Shown here: piece after piece, positions 1-9,824 of the stretch
Layout: each line of letters starts with the position of its first letter
Position numbering within the stretch: position 1 is the stretch's first letter
Source of the DNA: Synura sp. LO234KE
Taxonomy: Eukaryota > Sar > Synurophyceae > Synurales > Mallomonadaceae
Length of the DNA stretch: 21,044 nucleotides
Assembly (NCBI GenBank): GCA_015143735.1
Contig: VKHC01000069.1
Coordinates: 1-21,044 of the forward strand
Reading direction: 5' to 3'
Translations under genes and position numbers: made by a program
Notes under the pieces: model-generated
What the model was told of the DNA's origin: nothing
What the model saw: only the letters and a program-made list of their open reading frames with translations
The model's database searches: none

Positions 1-938
1 GGGGCGGGTGTTGGTGCAAGAGTGGGCGCTGGTGTCGGGGCTTTAGTTGGTGCAGGAGTAGGAGCAGGAGTAGGTGCAGGAGTGGGAGCAGGAGTAGGTG
101 CAGGGGTGGGAGCTTTAGTTGGTGCAAGAGTGGGAGCAGGAGTAGGTGCAGGAGTGGGTGCAGGTGTTGGCGCAGGAGTGGGAGCAGGAGTGGGGGCAGG
201 TGTTGGTGCGGGAGTAGGTGCAGGTGTTGGGGCTTTCGTTGGTACAGGAGTGGGGACAGGTGTTGGTGCAGGAGTGGGAGCAGGTGTGGTTGCAGGAGTA
301 GGAGCAGTTGTGGGAGCTTTAGTTGGTGCAGGAGTAGGAGCAGGTGTTGGTGCAGGAGTGGGAGCGGGTGTTGGTGCAGGAGTGGGAGCAGGAGTGGGAG
401 CAGGAGTGGGTGCAGGAGTAGGAGCAGGTGTTGGTGCAGGAGTGGGAGCAGGAGTGGGTGCAGGTGTTGGGGCAGGAATAGGTGCAGGAGTAGGAGCAGG
501 TGTGGGTGCAGGAGTAGGAGCAGGAGTTGGTGCAGGAGTAGGAGCAGGTGTTGGTGCAGGAGTGGGAGCGGGTGTTGGTGCAGGAGTGGGAGCGGGTGTT
601 GGTGCAGGAGTAGGAGCAGGTGTTGGTGCAGGAGTAGGAGCAGGTGTTGGTGCAGGAGTGGGAGCGGGTGTTGGTGCAGGAGTAGGAGCAGGTGTTGGTG
701 CAGGAGTAGGAGCAGGTGTTGGTGCAGGAGTAGGAGCAGGTGTTGGTGCAGGGTTAGGTGCTGCCGTTGGAATATGAATAAGTGCTGGAGTAGGTGCTGG
801 AGTTTGGACAGGTATGGGAGTAGGACTACGACTAGGAATTGGTGCAGCAGTTGGAGAAGGATTAGGGGATTGTATTGGTTTATTTGTTGGATACGCTGGA
901 AATTTGGACGGAAACTTTGTCGGGAACAGGGTTGGGCT
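1..938 (-). CDS. Pro/Thr-rich repeat protein, partial exon (likely secreted or cell-wall)
   Basis: On the - strand, from 938 to the window edge, one frame stays open for more than 310 codons. It begins with non-repetitive Pro-rich sequence (motifs such as [27 protein letters not shown]). It then enters a repeat of Pro-Thr-Pro-Ala, with a few Pro-Asn, Pro-Lys and Pro-Val variants, that runs off the left edge. The exon start at 938 follows a good acceptor (rc ...gattaacAG, AG at 940-939), and an in-frame stop at 942-944 lies just upstream, inside the presumed intron. A strong donor (rc GTGAGT, 1008-1003) would give a 70-bp intron at 939-1008, with a short upstream exon from 1009 to about 1034 that joins in phase 0. 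Pro/Thr repeats of this kind are typical linkers or O-glycosylated stalks of extracellular proteins in protists, algae and fungi. The globular domain, signal peptide and stop are outside or not visible. The + strand reading (Gly-Val-Gly-Ala) is open over the same repeat but loses any protein character past it. Confidence 0.55.
30..760. repeat. Coding minisatellite, 6/12-bp units (GGWGYD-type)
   Basis: About 730 bp of tandem hexamers (GGAGTN, GGAGCA, GGTGTT, GGTGCA alternating), most often organised as 12- and 24-bp higher-order units. The base that varies most is the third position of the + GVGA frame. It is also the third codon position of the - strand PTPA frame, so the repeat alone cannot tell which strand is coding. 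Interruptions by aGCTTTAGTTGG-type units recur near 41, 112, 231 and 316. The G-rich strand has many GG/GGG tracts. Confidence 0.9.
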
Positions 939-1034
939 CTGTTAATCACAAAAATTCACTCAGCTGTTGCCCTCATTATGTGGGTTTAGGTGACGAGTAG
1001 CTACTCACCGAGGCTTGACTTGCAGCACCACGAG

Positions 1035-1437
1035 CTAAATAAATTTACAAAATCTCGAGTAAGTTTGAAATATAAGAAACTTAGACCAATTTTACCTCTG
1101 CCCTCCTTTCGGATATTCTGAGCAATTGTCAAAACTGATGAATCATCTTTTTCTCGAGGTCGAAGCTAATAGAATAAGGTAAATTTCAGAATTAAGAAAT
1201 TTGTTCCCTTACATGCGACGCCTCTTCAGCCTCCCAGCAAATAACTATCCGTAAATAGCAAAGCAAAACGAAATATATCGAATGAGGGCGAAAGTGCATA
1301 GAAGAAGAAAAGTACAAAAATATCGCCAAATTTAAAAAAAAATTAAATTCAAATGCAACGCACGAATCTGATTGCACTAGTCCGTCAGTTCTCTCTCTTG
1401 GCTCGGACTAGCCGGGTATACTCCCGGACCAATTCTG
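1035..1437. other. Intergenic region between divergent genes
   Basis: This AT-rich spacer lies between the - strand Pro/Thr-repeat gene and the + strand GTPase gene and probably carries both promoters. No coding frame is convincing. A short inverted repeat (CCGGG at 1412-1416, CCCGG at 1423-1427, around a TATAC core) is visible, but no function can be assigned. No clear TATA box position could be tied to a start site. Confidence 0.4.
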
Positions 1438-1907
1438 ATGTCGACACGTCCTTTGCGCGTCATTACCAAATCATTTACTGACAGACAGCATTTTCGTAGG
1501 CTTTCGCACGTCGTGAGGCTCTATTTTCCTAAAAGTATTTGTATATATATTCCCCGTTCCGGTAAGTACCGCATGGCTCAGCTCTCGGGAACAGAGCTCC
1601 CCAATTTTATAAATGCTTTCCAGGATACCACACATTCGAGAGAGGAGCCACTTCGGAGCAACTAGTGGAGTATTCATTCAGTTAAAGGAAAATCTGAACA
1701 AGTCAAGGTATTAAAACGTAAGTACTCGTGTTGCTTTTAAATTTTATATTTATCCGATTTTCTATAAACTGGTGATCACAAACAAACATACATACTTGTT
1801 GCAAAAAATATATATTGGTGGTCATTTGCCGCTCTGTCCAGAAGATTTTACGGATAATATTCTTTCTGAATGTAATGGATTCTTGACTTAACCGAGAACT
1901 TTTAAAA
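1438..1907 (+). promoter_or_regulatory. Candidate spliced 5' leader of the GTPase gene
   Basis: Two textbook donor sites lie upstream of the first coding exon: GGTAAGTACC with GT at 1562-1563, and CGTAAGTACT with GT at 1718-1719. The first pairs with a pyrimidine-rich acceptor (tgctttccAG, AG at 1621-1622), giving a 61-bp intron, the same size class as introns in the gene body. The 95-bp exon between (1623-1717) has stops in all three frames, so if real it is untranslated. The second donor could pair with AG at 1895-1896, just before the ATG at 1908. This is inference from splice signals only. Confidence 0.35.
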
Positions 1908-4900
1908 ATGCATGGTCAATTGAAAAGTAGCGATCATATCTACTCGATCGCCTCTAAAATAAAAGAATCCACTGGCACAAATATATGTCTAGCCCATTTA
2001 AGCGCGGAGCCCCAAGAGGGAAACACGGAATACAAATACAAGCTTTCCAATTTAACCGATGAACAATTCACTCATAGAGTTACGCAACTGCATTGGTGCG
2101 TGAATATCCTACATTCTTAGCTTCATTCGCTTCTTATGTCCTCTTTAAGGAGATTAAATGAAGGTGGAAATGAGGCTATCTATGAAATCGGTGTGCATGA
2201 TGATGGATACTTAATCGGACTATCAGATATGGAGTTAGAGGAATCAATACATACTTTACGGAGAATGGCTGAGGCGACAGATTGTACTGCTGTTGTCCTA
2301 AAAATTATTCCTGGCGAAATCGGTCTTTGCGCAGAAGCCGCTATCCGGCGAAATGAATATCGAACACTTGCCCCAAGCCAGGTATAATATATTAATTCAA
2401 TTTATTATTTGATCTTTTCTATTTTTAATTTTCTAGGTTTTAGTTGCTGTAGCAGGCGACGTGGATACAGGAAAGAGTACCCTTATTGGAGTATTGACCA
2501 GTGGCACTCTAGACAATGGAAAAGGTCTGGCTCGAGCACAGGTAACAGCATTACAGAAACTTGGTTCCTCTAAATATTCGTTATCAGTATCTCTAATTTT
2601 ATTGTTGCCTGTGAAAATGTTTTAATGTAAATGTCATTATATTGATCGTGGATGATACTTTATTTAATTAAGCGATTGTGTCTGTTTCCTTAAGCTTAAT
2701 TTGCTTGTGACCTCGTCTTGCAATTCTCTGCCCCTCGCTCGCTTCTACAGGTGTTCAAGCACAATCATGAGGTGAAAGATATACAGAATTCTAGGTTTTT
2801 TCCAGTTACGCTTTATGCTCGCATTTACCGTCATGGCTATTGCTCTGTATCACTCATGTTTCTCACCTATACAATATCGAGGGGGGGGGGCAAATACTAA
2901 GTCAAGGTTTAGAAATAATAATCGACAAGTTTCAAAGAGATATTAAAGCATCCATGCTTTTCATGATGAATTAGTTGTATCAGTCCTGTGGCGATTCGCT
3001 CATTCCTCCCCCTCACACTCAGGTGCTCAGCGGGAGGACGACCTGTGTCACCATGCACACAGTATGCTTCGATGAGCACGGGAAGGTACAGAAATTATAT
3101 TTATACACAATAAATATATTTATAGACTCTCCTCTACGTTCGCCTTTCTCACGCTTCTCCCCCGCTCGCCTCCTTCTTACTTCAGGTTCTGAACACAGAC
3201 GGAGGGGAGGGGGGGAATCACACGGGTTGTTCCTCGGGTAACATCCGCCTCCGCTCTCTGAGTGACGTGGAAGTGATTGAAGCAGCGGTGAAAATGGTAT
3301 CTTTCATGGATTTGGCTGGGCACGAGAAGTACTTCAAGTCCACGCTCTCCGGTATAGACTTATATTCCATGTTTTCAATGGTATGCTAACAGTCCCTGGA
3401 TTGTACTTAGGTATGGTCGGTTGCGGCCCGGACCTGTGTCTTATCACCATGTCCGCGCCACTAGGACTTCAACGAATGACTCGCGAACACCTCATATTGA
3501 CCTCCGCGCTGGTCGTTCCCATCCTGATTGTCATCAATAAATCTGACCTTGTCACTGCTCAAGTCCTCGCTCACCTCGTGGACGATATCAAGAATATACT
3601 ACATAGTGCAAAGAAGAAATCCGTTGTGGTTGAAACCGTCGATGATGTAACTGACCTGTGCTATAGGGAATGCGGTGTTATTCAAACCCACAGTATGTCG
3701 CCACAGTCTGCTTGGAAAAGCAACGGTTCTGGAGATAGGAGTTTGTCGTCGCCCTTTTCTCAATCCCCCCTTCCCAGCCCTACCGCTGTCACGGAAGACA
3801 TCGTCCCGATATTCACCGTGTCTTGTGTCACCGGGAAAGATATCGAGTTATTGAAGTTATTTTTGTTCCACTACAACGCAAGTTCCACCCAAGTGCAATC
3901 TTCTTCTGAGCCACCCACGAAACGCGATGTTCATAGCATAGACGGCACGGAAGGCGAAGGTTCGAAATAGCATTTGTAACATCCCACATAACCTCCTTAT
4001 TTTAACGGTTGGATCGGTTGTGTAGATGTTGAGATGACGGCCGCATTACCATTTTCGAGGGAGTCGTCAAACAGCTCCCATCCCAACACCCACGTCGTGA
4101 TTCATTATATCTACGACGTGAACGAAACGGCTTCTGAACCTACATCATTCAAATCTGCTTCCTCGACTACAACGATCCCAATCTCGATCTCTTCTTCCAC
4201 GTCTTCGCGTCATCCGAAACGGTCGATGTCCCTCCCGGACCACTTAGGCGCAGAGCCCAGTCCAGGTACACTTGTACCTTGTTTCGAATAGGTTATGTGC
4301 ATTAAAGAACTCAAAATAGGGGATGAGTTAGGGTAATTTTGATGAGATGCATTGTCGATTCTCCAGCTTTCGAATTCATTATTTGTTTACCATGAAATCA
4401 ATTTTATAATTTATTTTCTATAAAATGGATTGGTTACGTTATAGTTACGGTAAACAACTGCACTAACGGGCAGAGTACGGGAGGGAATCTTGTTTGGCTC
4501 TGACGTGCATCTCAGCAATTGCGTTATACTGGTGTCATTTTATTAGCAAATAACTGGACGAGCATGCTCATCGATCTGTTTTGTTCTACCGACCGGTTGA
4601 CAGGCCACGTCATTGCCTTGTCCGCACGTCCGAGTCATAGTGTTCTATTGTTATCGATATGCTTTTGTTGGTCCTGTAGGAGAGAGAAGGCAAGCGAGTG
4701 ACCGTTACCTACGGCCCGGACGGGGAACGTTGGAGAAGGAGGCAGTTGGAGTAACTGCTGCTCCTAGTCCACACAGCACAAGCACAACCACAAACCGAGT
4801 GCAGTCGAGTAAAGAAAGGAGCGGTAGAGTGGGTGTGTTGGAGAAGGAGTCTGGGGGATTGGGGGCCGGAGGAGGCGACAGGGGCCGAGGGATGACGACG

Positions 4901-7378
4901 GCGGAGGAGTACCGTACTGCAATTGTATTGGGCAAGGTGCAATGTGGAACGGTTCGAGTAAATGACGAGGTAATCTGACACGGGTTCAGTTAAAGGAATA
5001 GTAGGGATGGGAGGCACACAGTTTTATCTTCGACTATGGGTCGATTCATCCCTAAGGACGACATGTGTGGTGTACTGTGATCATGTTGTCATTGTACCCC
5101 GCTGGCTGTGTCACAGATGATGTTAGGTCCGGATGACAAGGGCAACGTGAGCAAAATCAAGGTATATATTCCACGTTAGTCTTGGACTCGTATATACTGT
5201 CTGATCAACCTGCCTACATCTACACCACTCGCCGATTTGTATTTGATTGGCGACCTGATACCGTGCAGGTGGTGGGGGTGCGCGTGAATAATGTTCCTCT
5301 AAAACGCGTGGTCGCCGGACAGCGCGCTACGTTCGCGCTGCAGATTAAAGTCTCCGACGTGTCTCCAACTACAGCCATGAGTTGTCCTTCCATATCCACT
5401 CTGGAGAAATACAAGGTGAGGACCACCACGATTTGTATTCAAATCACAATAAAATATACTTTATTCGATAAGCCGACATACGATCACAAGTATAACCACC
5501 GTGGGGCGTATGGCTTGACCTTCATGAATCCATATCCTTGTCCACTCTTCCCCCCCATACAGGAGGAGCGGGGGAGCGTGGGACAATCTCCCTCCGCAGG
5601 CAGTCAAATGCACGACATCGAAGGGAATGGGAGGAATCCGTACAGTGATGGAGTTTCCAATAGCGAAGTTAGAAAAGACAGTGAACATGATGGGGACCAG
5701 GTCCTTATTCCTGGTGAGCCTGCGCTGGAAAACGAGAGCCAGGGTGAGTGAGAGTCATAATATATATACATATATTTATATATGTAGGTGTATATATATT
5801 GTGCTTGAGGATACAGATACGTGTAAGTTTGAGTTTAGTCACTACGTGGTGAACTTCATTTTCCTCATTGTCAGAATACAGCCAACGACTTGTCTTCGTT
5901 CATGTTTAAGCTTTTCACCCCTGAATTTTTTTCAGAACGTGAGATGGCCCAGAGAAGGCGCAAACTGAAAGTGGATACTGATCTAAGCACCCTCCCCGTA
6001 GAGTATAGTCATTCTCGAAAGATAACCGTTGGCCCGAAGGACTGCGTGGTGCGTGAGTATATCCGGGAGGGCGGACTGGAGTCCTGGACAGCGATTCGTT
6101 GTCGACGTCGTGGAATGATGCTGTTTGGTGAAGGGATCGACCCGTACCCAAACATATGCTGGGAATTCTCTGCAGATATCCTTCTCGTGTACCACCCCAC
6201 CAGGTAAGTTTACTCTCCCGTGTAGATCGTTGATATCGTTGAATGTATCCGGGGTAACAAAGATATCTTCCTGGCCAATTGTACTCCATGGTCCTTATCG
6301 TTTAGAATACGGAAGAATTACGAGCCTGTAGTTCACATACAATGCGTCCGCCAATCCGCCAAGATTACAGAGATCAGGTCAGTCAGTCCCCCCCCTTCCT
6401 GTCCTTTCGGTTTGGCGACATGATTCCCTCTGGCTTGAGCGCGAATCAGTAAGGCGGACGGGTTGGGTGGGAAGCAACTGCGTTTGTATGAGCTAGATGA
6501 AATAGTTATAATACTTGTGAAATAGAAATCAATGAGGCGAATTGTGAAAGTGATATATCCAGGGATAAATGATTTATCACGATTTCGGTGGGTATATCGT
6601 TCATTTTTGCATGAATGATGCGGCTTCCTATTTTCTGACATTTGATGTCTGTCTCGTAGTCGAAGAGCGGACTCTCCTGGACGTGTGGCCCTTGCATCAT
6701 CCACCATCAGCCATTCACTCACGGACAGTGCCCTGGCTAACAACAGCGATATTGGTAAGCTGTCTTATGGTCTATCGCTACCTATTGTACTGTTCTGCAT
6801 ACATCTCGTTCTGCAAAAAGCATTTAATATTTTCATGAGTGGGAGTATCCGTGCAACACAGATGTGTTTGAGTCCGCTCTGATTTTATTCTCTGTAATAT
6901 ACTTATATGCCCGTTCACTCGACGCTATTTTTGGAATATTGATGAGATATTTAACCCAACTTCCTTCTATTGATGAGATATTTAACCCAACTTCCTTCTA
7001 TTGAGCTCAAACTGAGGAATTCGATGAAACTGAGAATATATTACATACCTAATCATATATTTTTTTCTACTTTCAATATGTATATAGAGGAGTCTATGGG
7101 GCCTGGGGACCGACGCATTTGCCGGTAAGACGTTTTACTAATCGCGGTCCTTACATCGCATCTTGTTACAATTGGATGGTGTAAATTGGAATAAGAAGTT
7201 TGAATGGATACGGAGAGTTATCGAATCCATTTGACAAATTTCATCCTGTTTTGACTGCAGGTTTCGATTCTTGTACACGCCGGAGTATGTGACAATAGGT
7301 GCAAACATAGTGTTCCGGGATGGACGGACAAGGGGAGTAGGAAAGGTTACACAAGTATATTCAGAGCTGATGCGATAG
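1908..7378 (+). CDS. GTPBP1/GTPBP2-family translational GTPase, 17 exons, 938 aa
   Basis: Exons: 1908-2095, 2150-2381, 2437-2541, 2751-2771, 3023-3085, 3186-3351, 3411-3959, 4026-4265, 4680-4969, 5117-5161, 5269-5415, 5563-5743, 5936-6203, 6306-6377, 6660-6754, 7088-7124, 7261-7378. They total 2817 nt, an exact number of codons ending in TAG, with all introns GT-AG. The ATG at 1908 has an in-frame TGA at 1884. The protein follows the animal GTPBP1/GTPBP2 order. An N-terminal segment ([10 protein letters not shown] ... VTQLHW) is followed by G1 GDVDTGKST (about 147-155), the HNHEVLSGRT switch I region (about 180-187), G3 DLAGHEKY (245-252), G4 NKSD (301-304), beta-barrel domain 2 ([10 protein letters not shown], about 599; [19 protein letters not shown]) and domain 3 ([43 protein letters not shown]). 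The family acts in the cytosol on the ribosome in rescue of stalled translation and mRNA turnover. This protein is much longer than human GTPBP1 (669 aa) or GTPBP2 (602 aa) because of three hydrophilic Ser/Gly/Glu-rich insertions at about 474-595, 683-798 and 857-890. It was not possible to say whether it is GTPBP1 or GTPBP2. Confidence 0.93.
6937..7009 (+). repeat. Perfect two-copy 31-bp tandem repeat in intron 15
   Basis: The block GATGAGATATTTAACCCAAC... starts at 6941 and again at 6972, identical over the full 31-bp period and continuing a few bases either side. It sits inside the 333-bp intron 6755-7087 of the GTPase gene, which is the second longest in the gene. It looks like a recent slippage or replication duplication. 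No function is suggested. Confidence 0.9.
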
Positions 7379-8238
7379 AAAGAGTGTGCGTGGTAACAGG
7401 ATTCATTTAATAGTCTTCGTATGAGTCGATTGAATTCCTTTAGATCCAGCTGTTACTTGCATCATGCTATCGATCGAGTTAAGTGAGGTTTATTGTAACA
7501 TAACGATTCTAACTGGTATAATCATCTCCTTAACTATTATCACCTGCGTGATGACTTCACACTTATTTAAAAAGAGTGAGGTATGCGTGTCACGTAGGAA
7601 GTATGTACATCAAGGGAGATAAAAGAGGAGATTGTTGGTCAACATTTAGAGACTAGAATGGGCGTTGCCTTTCACTGGTCCAGTAAATAGTGGGCCATCA
7701 CGGCGTCTACGAGCAATTGAGGAACAAGGTTTGTGGCTCGTCCTCCTATTAATAGGAGCGCTCCTTCCATGAACCAACGGTAGTGGCCACCGTACTCGCT
7801 CTAAGAACCCCCGGCTCCTCCTAGTCTATATCGTTTTTGTGACAGGAGTGCCAAAACACTAACTACAACTCCAATTCTGAGCGAGTGGTATTCGCCGTAG
7901 AATTCACCTTTAGGCCTCTAGATCAACGTTATCTAAGCCTTCAAGAGCACAGGCGACGCATCTCCCAGCATTTAGCGCGCGTTAGCTAAAAGATACTAAG
8001 CAACGGAGAATAATCACGATAGCAAGCAAATCCGTTCAAGCCCAATCAAGGGTGAATGAATCCAAGGGAATCCCTAAAGGCGAAGGTAATCCAGGTCACT
8101 ACCCAGCTCAATCTTGCCAACAGATAAGAGGAGAGGCACAGTTCCACCGACGAAATGCTCTTATGAAAAACTATAAATATAGCATGGCAAGATGAGAACA
8201 AGGAACGCAAGCAAGGTAGCAGTCATGCTGATATCTTG
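7379..8238. other. Intergenic, no gene recognised
   Basis: About 860 bp downstream of the GTPase stop with no credible open frame. It holds a perfect 16-bp palindrome, CTCCTATTAATAGGAG (7743-7758), immediately followed by an overlapping GAGCGCTC (7756-7763). A TATA-like run (ctataaata, near 8170) is followed by a G/A-rich stretch. A TGTTGG start near 7634 and an AACA near 8239 resemble LTR termini, but no matching target duplication was found, so an LTR is not called. Confidence 0.4.
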
Positions 8239-8250
8239 AACATCTGTGCA

Positions 8251-8580
8251 CCAAAATTTGGACACTATAGTGTCCATTAAAGTATTCCTAATGTGCCGTT
8301 AAAAAACCGTCTATAGTGCGCTAAAGTTTTACTTTAAGACTTCCTAAAGCACTATCTCGTGACGGCTAAACTTTAGCGGTACTGCCGTGTGCTATAGGAA
8401 GACTTAAAAAAATAAAGTTTTACTTTAGCGGTGTACTTTAGCAATACTGTTACAATACTTTAAAACTCAAAGTATTACTTTAAATTTTAAAGTTTTACTA
8501 TAGTATCCCTACAGTATCCAACATCACCAGACTTTAGCGGACACTTTCGCGGGTACAGCATTAGTGTGTTACCGTATAGG
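8251..8580. repeat. Degenerate CTATAG / ACTTTAGCGG repeat cluster (left)
   Basis: Roughly 330 bp in which ACTTTA(G), CTAAAG, TTTAAAGT and CTATAG words recur every 10-20 bp in both orientations, for example ACTTTAGCGG at about 8361, 8424 and 8531. Several pairs can fold on themselves (AAAGTATTACTTT). There is no open reading frame of note. The same vocabulary recurs at 9395-9587 and 18433-18710. Confidence 0.7.
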
Positions 8581-9394
8581 TACGCAGATTACACAAGATT
8601 TGGTACAGACCAAACAAGAATCAACCGCCACCCTACCAGCGCCGATCCTCGCCCGCTACAATCTCCAAGTCCACCTAAAGGGAAGTAAGTGAGAATATTT
8701 GTATGTTGCTTATGAACAAAATTTTTATAAGAATTGCGCTTCCAAAATATAAGGCATCTACAGATGCTTGAGAAACATTCAGCTCTGCACATGAAAATTA
8801 TTTAGAGGTGTAACAATAGCTCTAAACACAGAATCAAATAAGCATTTGTTGTTCGTTGAATAAGATTACATTAAATGAGTATATTGCATAAAAATATTTT
8901 TAACGAGAAACGCGTGAAAGTATTATCAGGAATGACGTATTATCACCATTCAAGGCTCTGCTTTATATGAAGTCTACCTGGCAGAGGACGTTCATTTTGG
9001 CATTCTCTAGAGGTCGCTTGACTTAATTTCTTCGTTGCTTTAACATTTAAAATAGTTTAAGTAAATTTACATGACCCAACCATTTTTGACAGATTTTAAA
9101 CTTCAAAATACGATCGAATAAGGTCAAAAGGAAAAGGAATCGGAAGCTGCATTAAAATACCTGAAATTGTTGAATATGATTTTCGTTATTTTCTCTTTCT
9201 ACTGAGACGATATTTACCACATATTATTAATGGAAATATATTATACATGCAAACGTTTAATTATGCGCTGGTGGTCCATATTCTTGTAAACATCTTAATT
9301 AGAGCGCAGTGCAAATATGTCGGGAGAGATATAGCATTAACAAATGATGAAGCATACTTGTTGCGGAATACTGAAATAGCTTTCGTAAATCGCT

Positions 9395-9587
9395 CTACAG
9401 TAAGTTTTTCCCCAAAACTTTTGAATACTCTAGCGGTTACTTAAGTTTTTCTAAAGTGTTTTTTGCAAAAACTGCCGCTCGCTATAGTGTAAAAACGCAG
9501 TTTTCCTATAGTACGGTACTTTAACGGTATACTTTTTGAGTTTACTTTATTGTTCCTAAAGTGCGCGCACTGTAGTACGGATTTTGG
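9395..9587. repeat. Degenerate CTATAG / CTTTA repeat cluster (right)
   Basis: About 190 bp of the same word set as the left cluster: CTAGCGGTTACTTAAG, CTATAGTG, CTATAGTACGG, ACTTTAACGG, CTAAAGTGCGCGCAC. In the reverse orientation its outer end resembles the outer end of the left cluster, which supports the two being ends of one element. Confidence 0.65.
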
Positions 9588-9590
9588 AAC

Positions 9591-9824
9591 ATGGAGGACG
9601 CTCCTCCATCAAAAGACGTCGGCAATAAGGGCACTCCCCGTCATTGCCGCGGGTGTGGCTGGGAGCGAAGTAGTGGTCCTCATTCGCCGCACACTCGTCA
9701 CACCTCTTATCTGCCTTGTGCCCCTATACTCATCACTAGGATTCTAGGGACTTTTTTGCCGCATCGTGATTGCTACCCTTTCCTACGTGGTACTTGCATC
9801 GAATCGGGCCAATTTACTATGTAA
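9591..9824 (+). CDS. Short Cys/His-rich open frame, unrecognised
   Basis: A 77-codon ATG frame begins at the edge of the candidate element. It contains HCRGCGWERSSGPHSPHTRH and a later PC, giving Cys-X2-Cys followed by several His and Cys, a spacing reminiscent of a zinc knuckle from a mobile-element protein. The first codons form a hairpin at the DNA level (ATGGAGGA-CGC-TCCTCCAT, 9591-9609). There is no supporting context, homology was not recognised, and the frame may be a chance opening or the remnant of a transposon ORF. Confidence 0.25.
   Translation: MEDAPPSKDVGNKGTPRHCRGCGWERSSGPHSPHTRHTSYLPCAPILITRILGTFLPHRDCYPFLRGTCIESGQFTM

Larger units (their letters stand above)
8239..9592. mobile_element. 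Candidate non-autonomous foldback element bounded by CTATAG/CTTTAG repeats
   Basis: Both ends carry dense, degenerate, partly palindromic repeats (8251-8580 and 9395-9587) built from CTATAG, ACTTTAGCGG, CTAAAG and ACGG words. The left end reads ccaaaat..ggacACTATAGTG and the reverse complement of the right end reads ccaaaat..gtACTACAGTG, so the outer ends are inverted relative to each other. AACAT occurs at 8239-8243 and 9588-9592 and could be a 5-bp target duplication, but on the left it is separated from the inverted repeat by about 7 bases. The AT-rich interior (8581-9394) has only short chance-length frames and no recognisable transposase. Confidence 0.4.

Noticed and set aside
22-777. 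A + strand 251-residue Gly-Val-Gly-Ala protein (elastin- or silk-like)
   Set aside because: The frame exists only because of the repeat. It has no protein-like sequence beyond it, while the opposite strand continues into a Pro-rich segment after a splice acceptor.
2879-2890. Poly-G run of about ten bases
   Set aside because: It lies in intron 4, is a simple homopolymer and may be length-variable or a sequencing artefact. No function is suggested.
5890-6289. Several - strand frames overlapping the GTPase exon 13
   Set aside because: They are shadows of a strongly supported + strand exon carrying GTPBP-family motifs.
7634-8242. Solo LTR (TGTTGG ... GAACA with a TATA-like box)
   Set aside because: The flanking five bases do not match, no primer-binding site or second LTR is seen, and the terminal similarity is only four bases.
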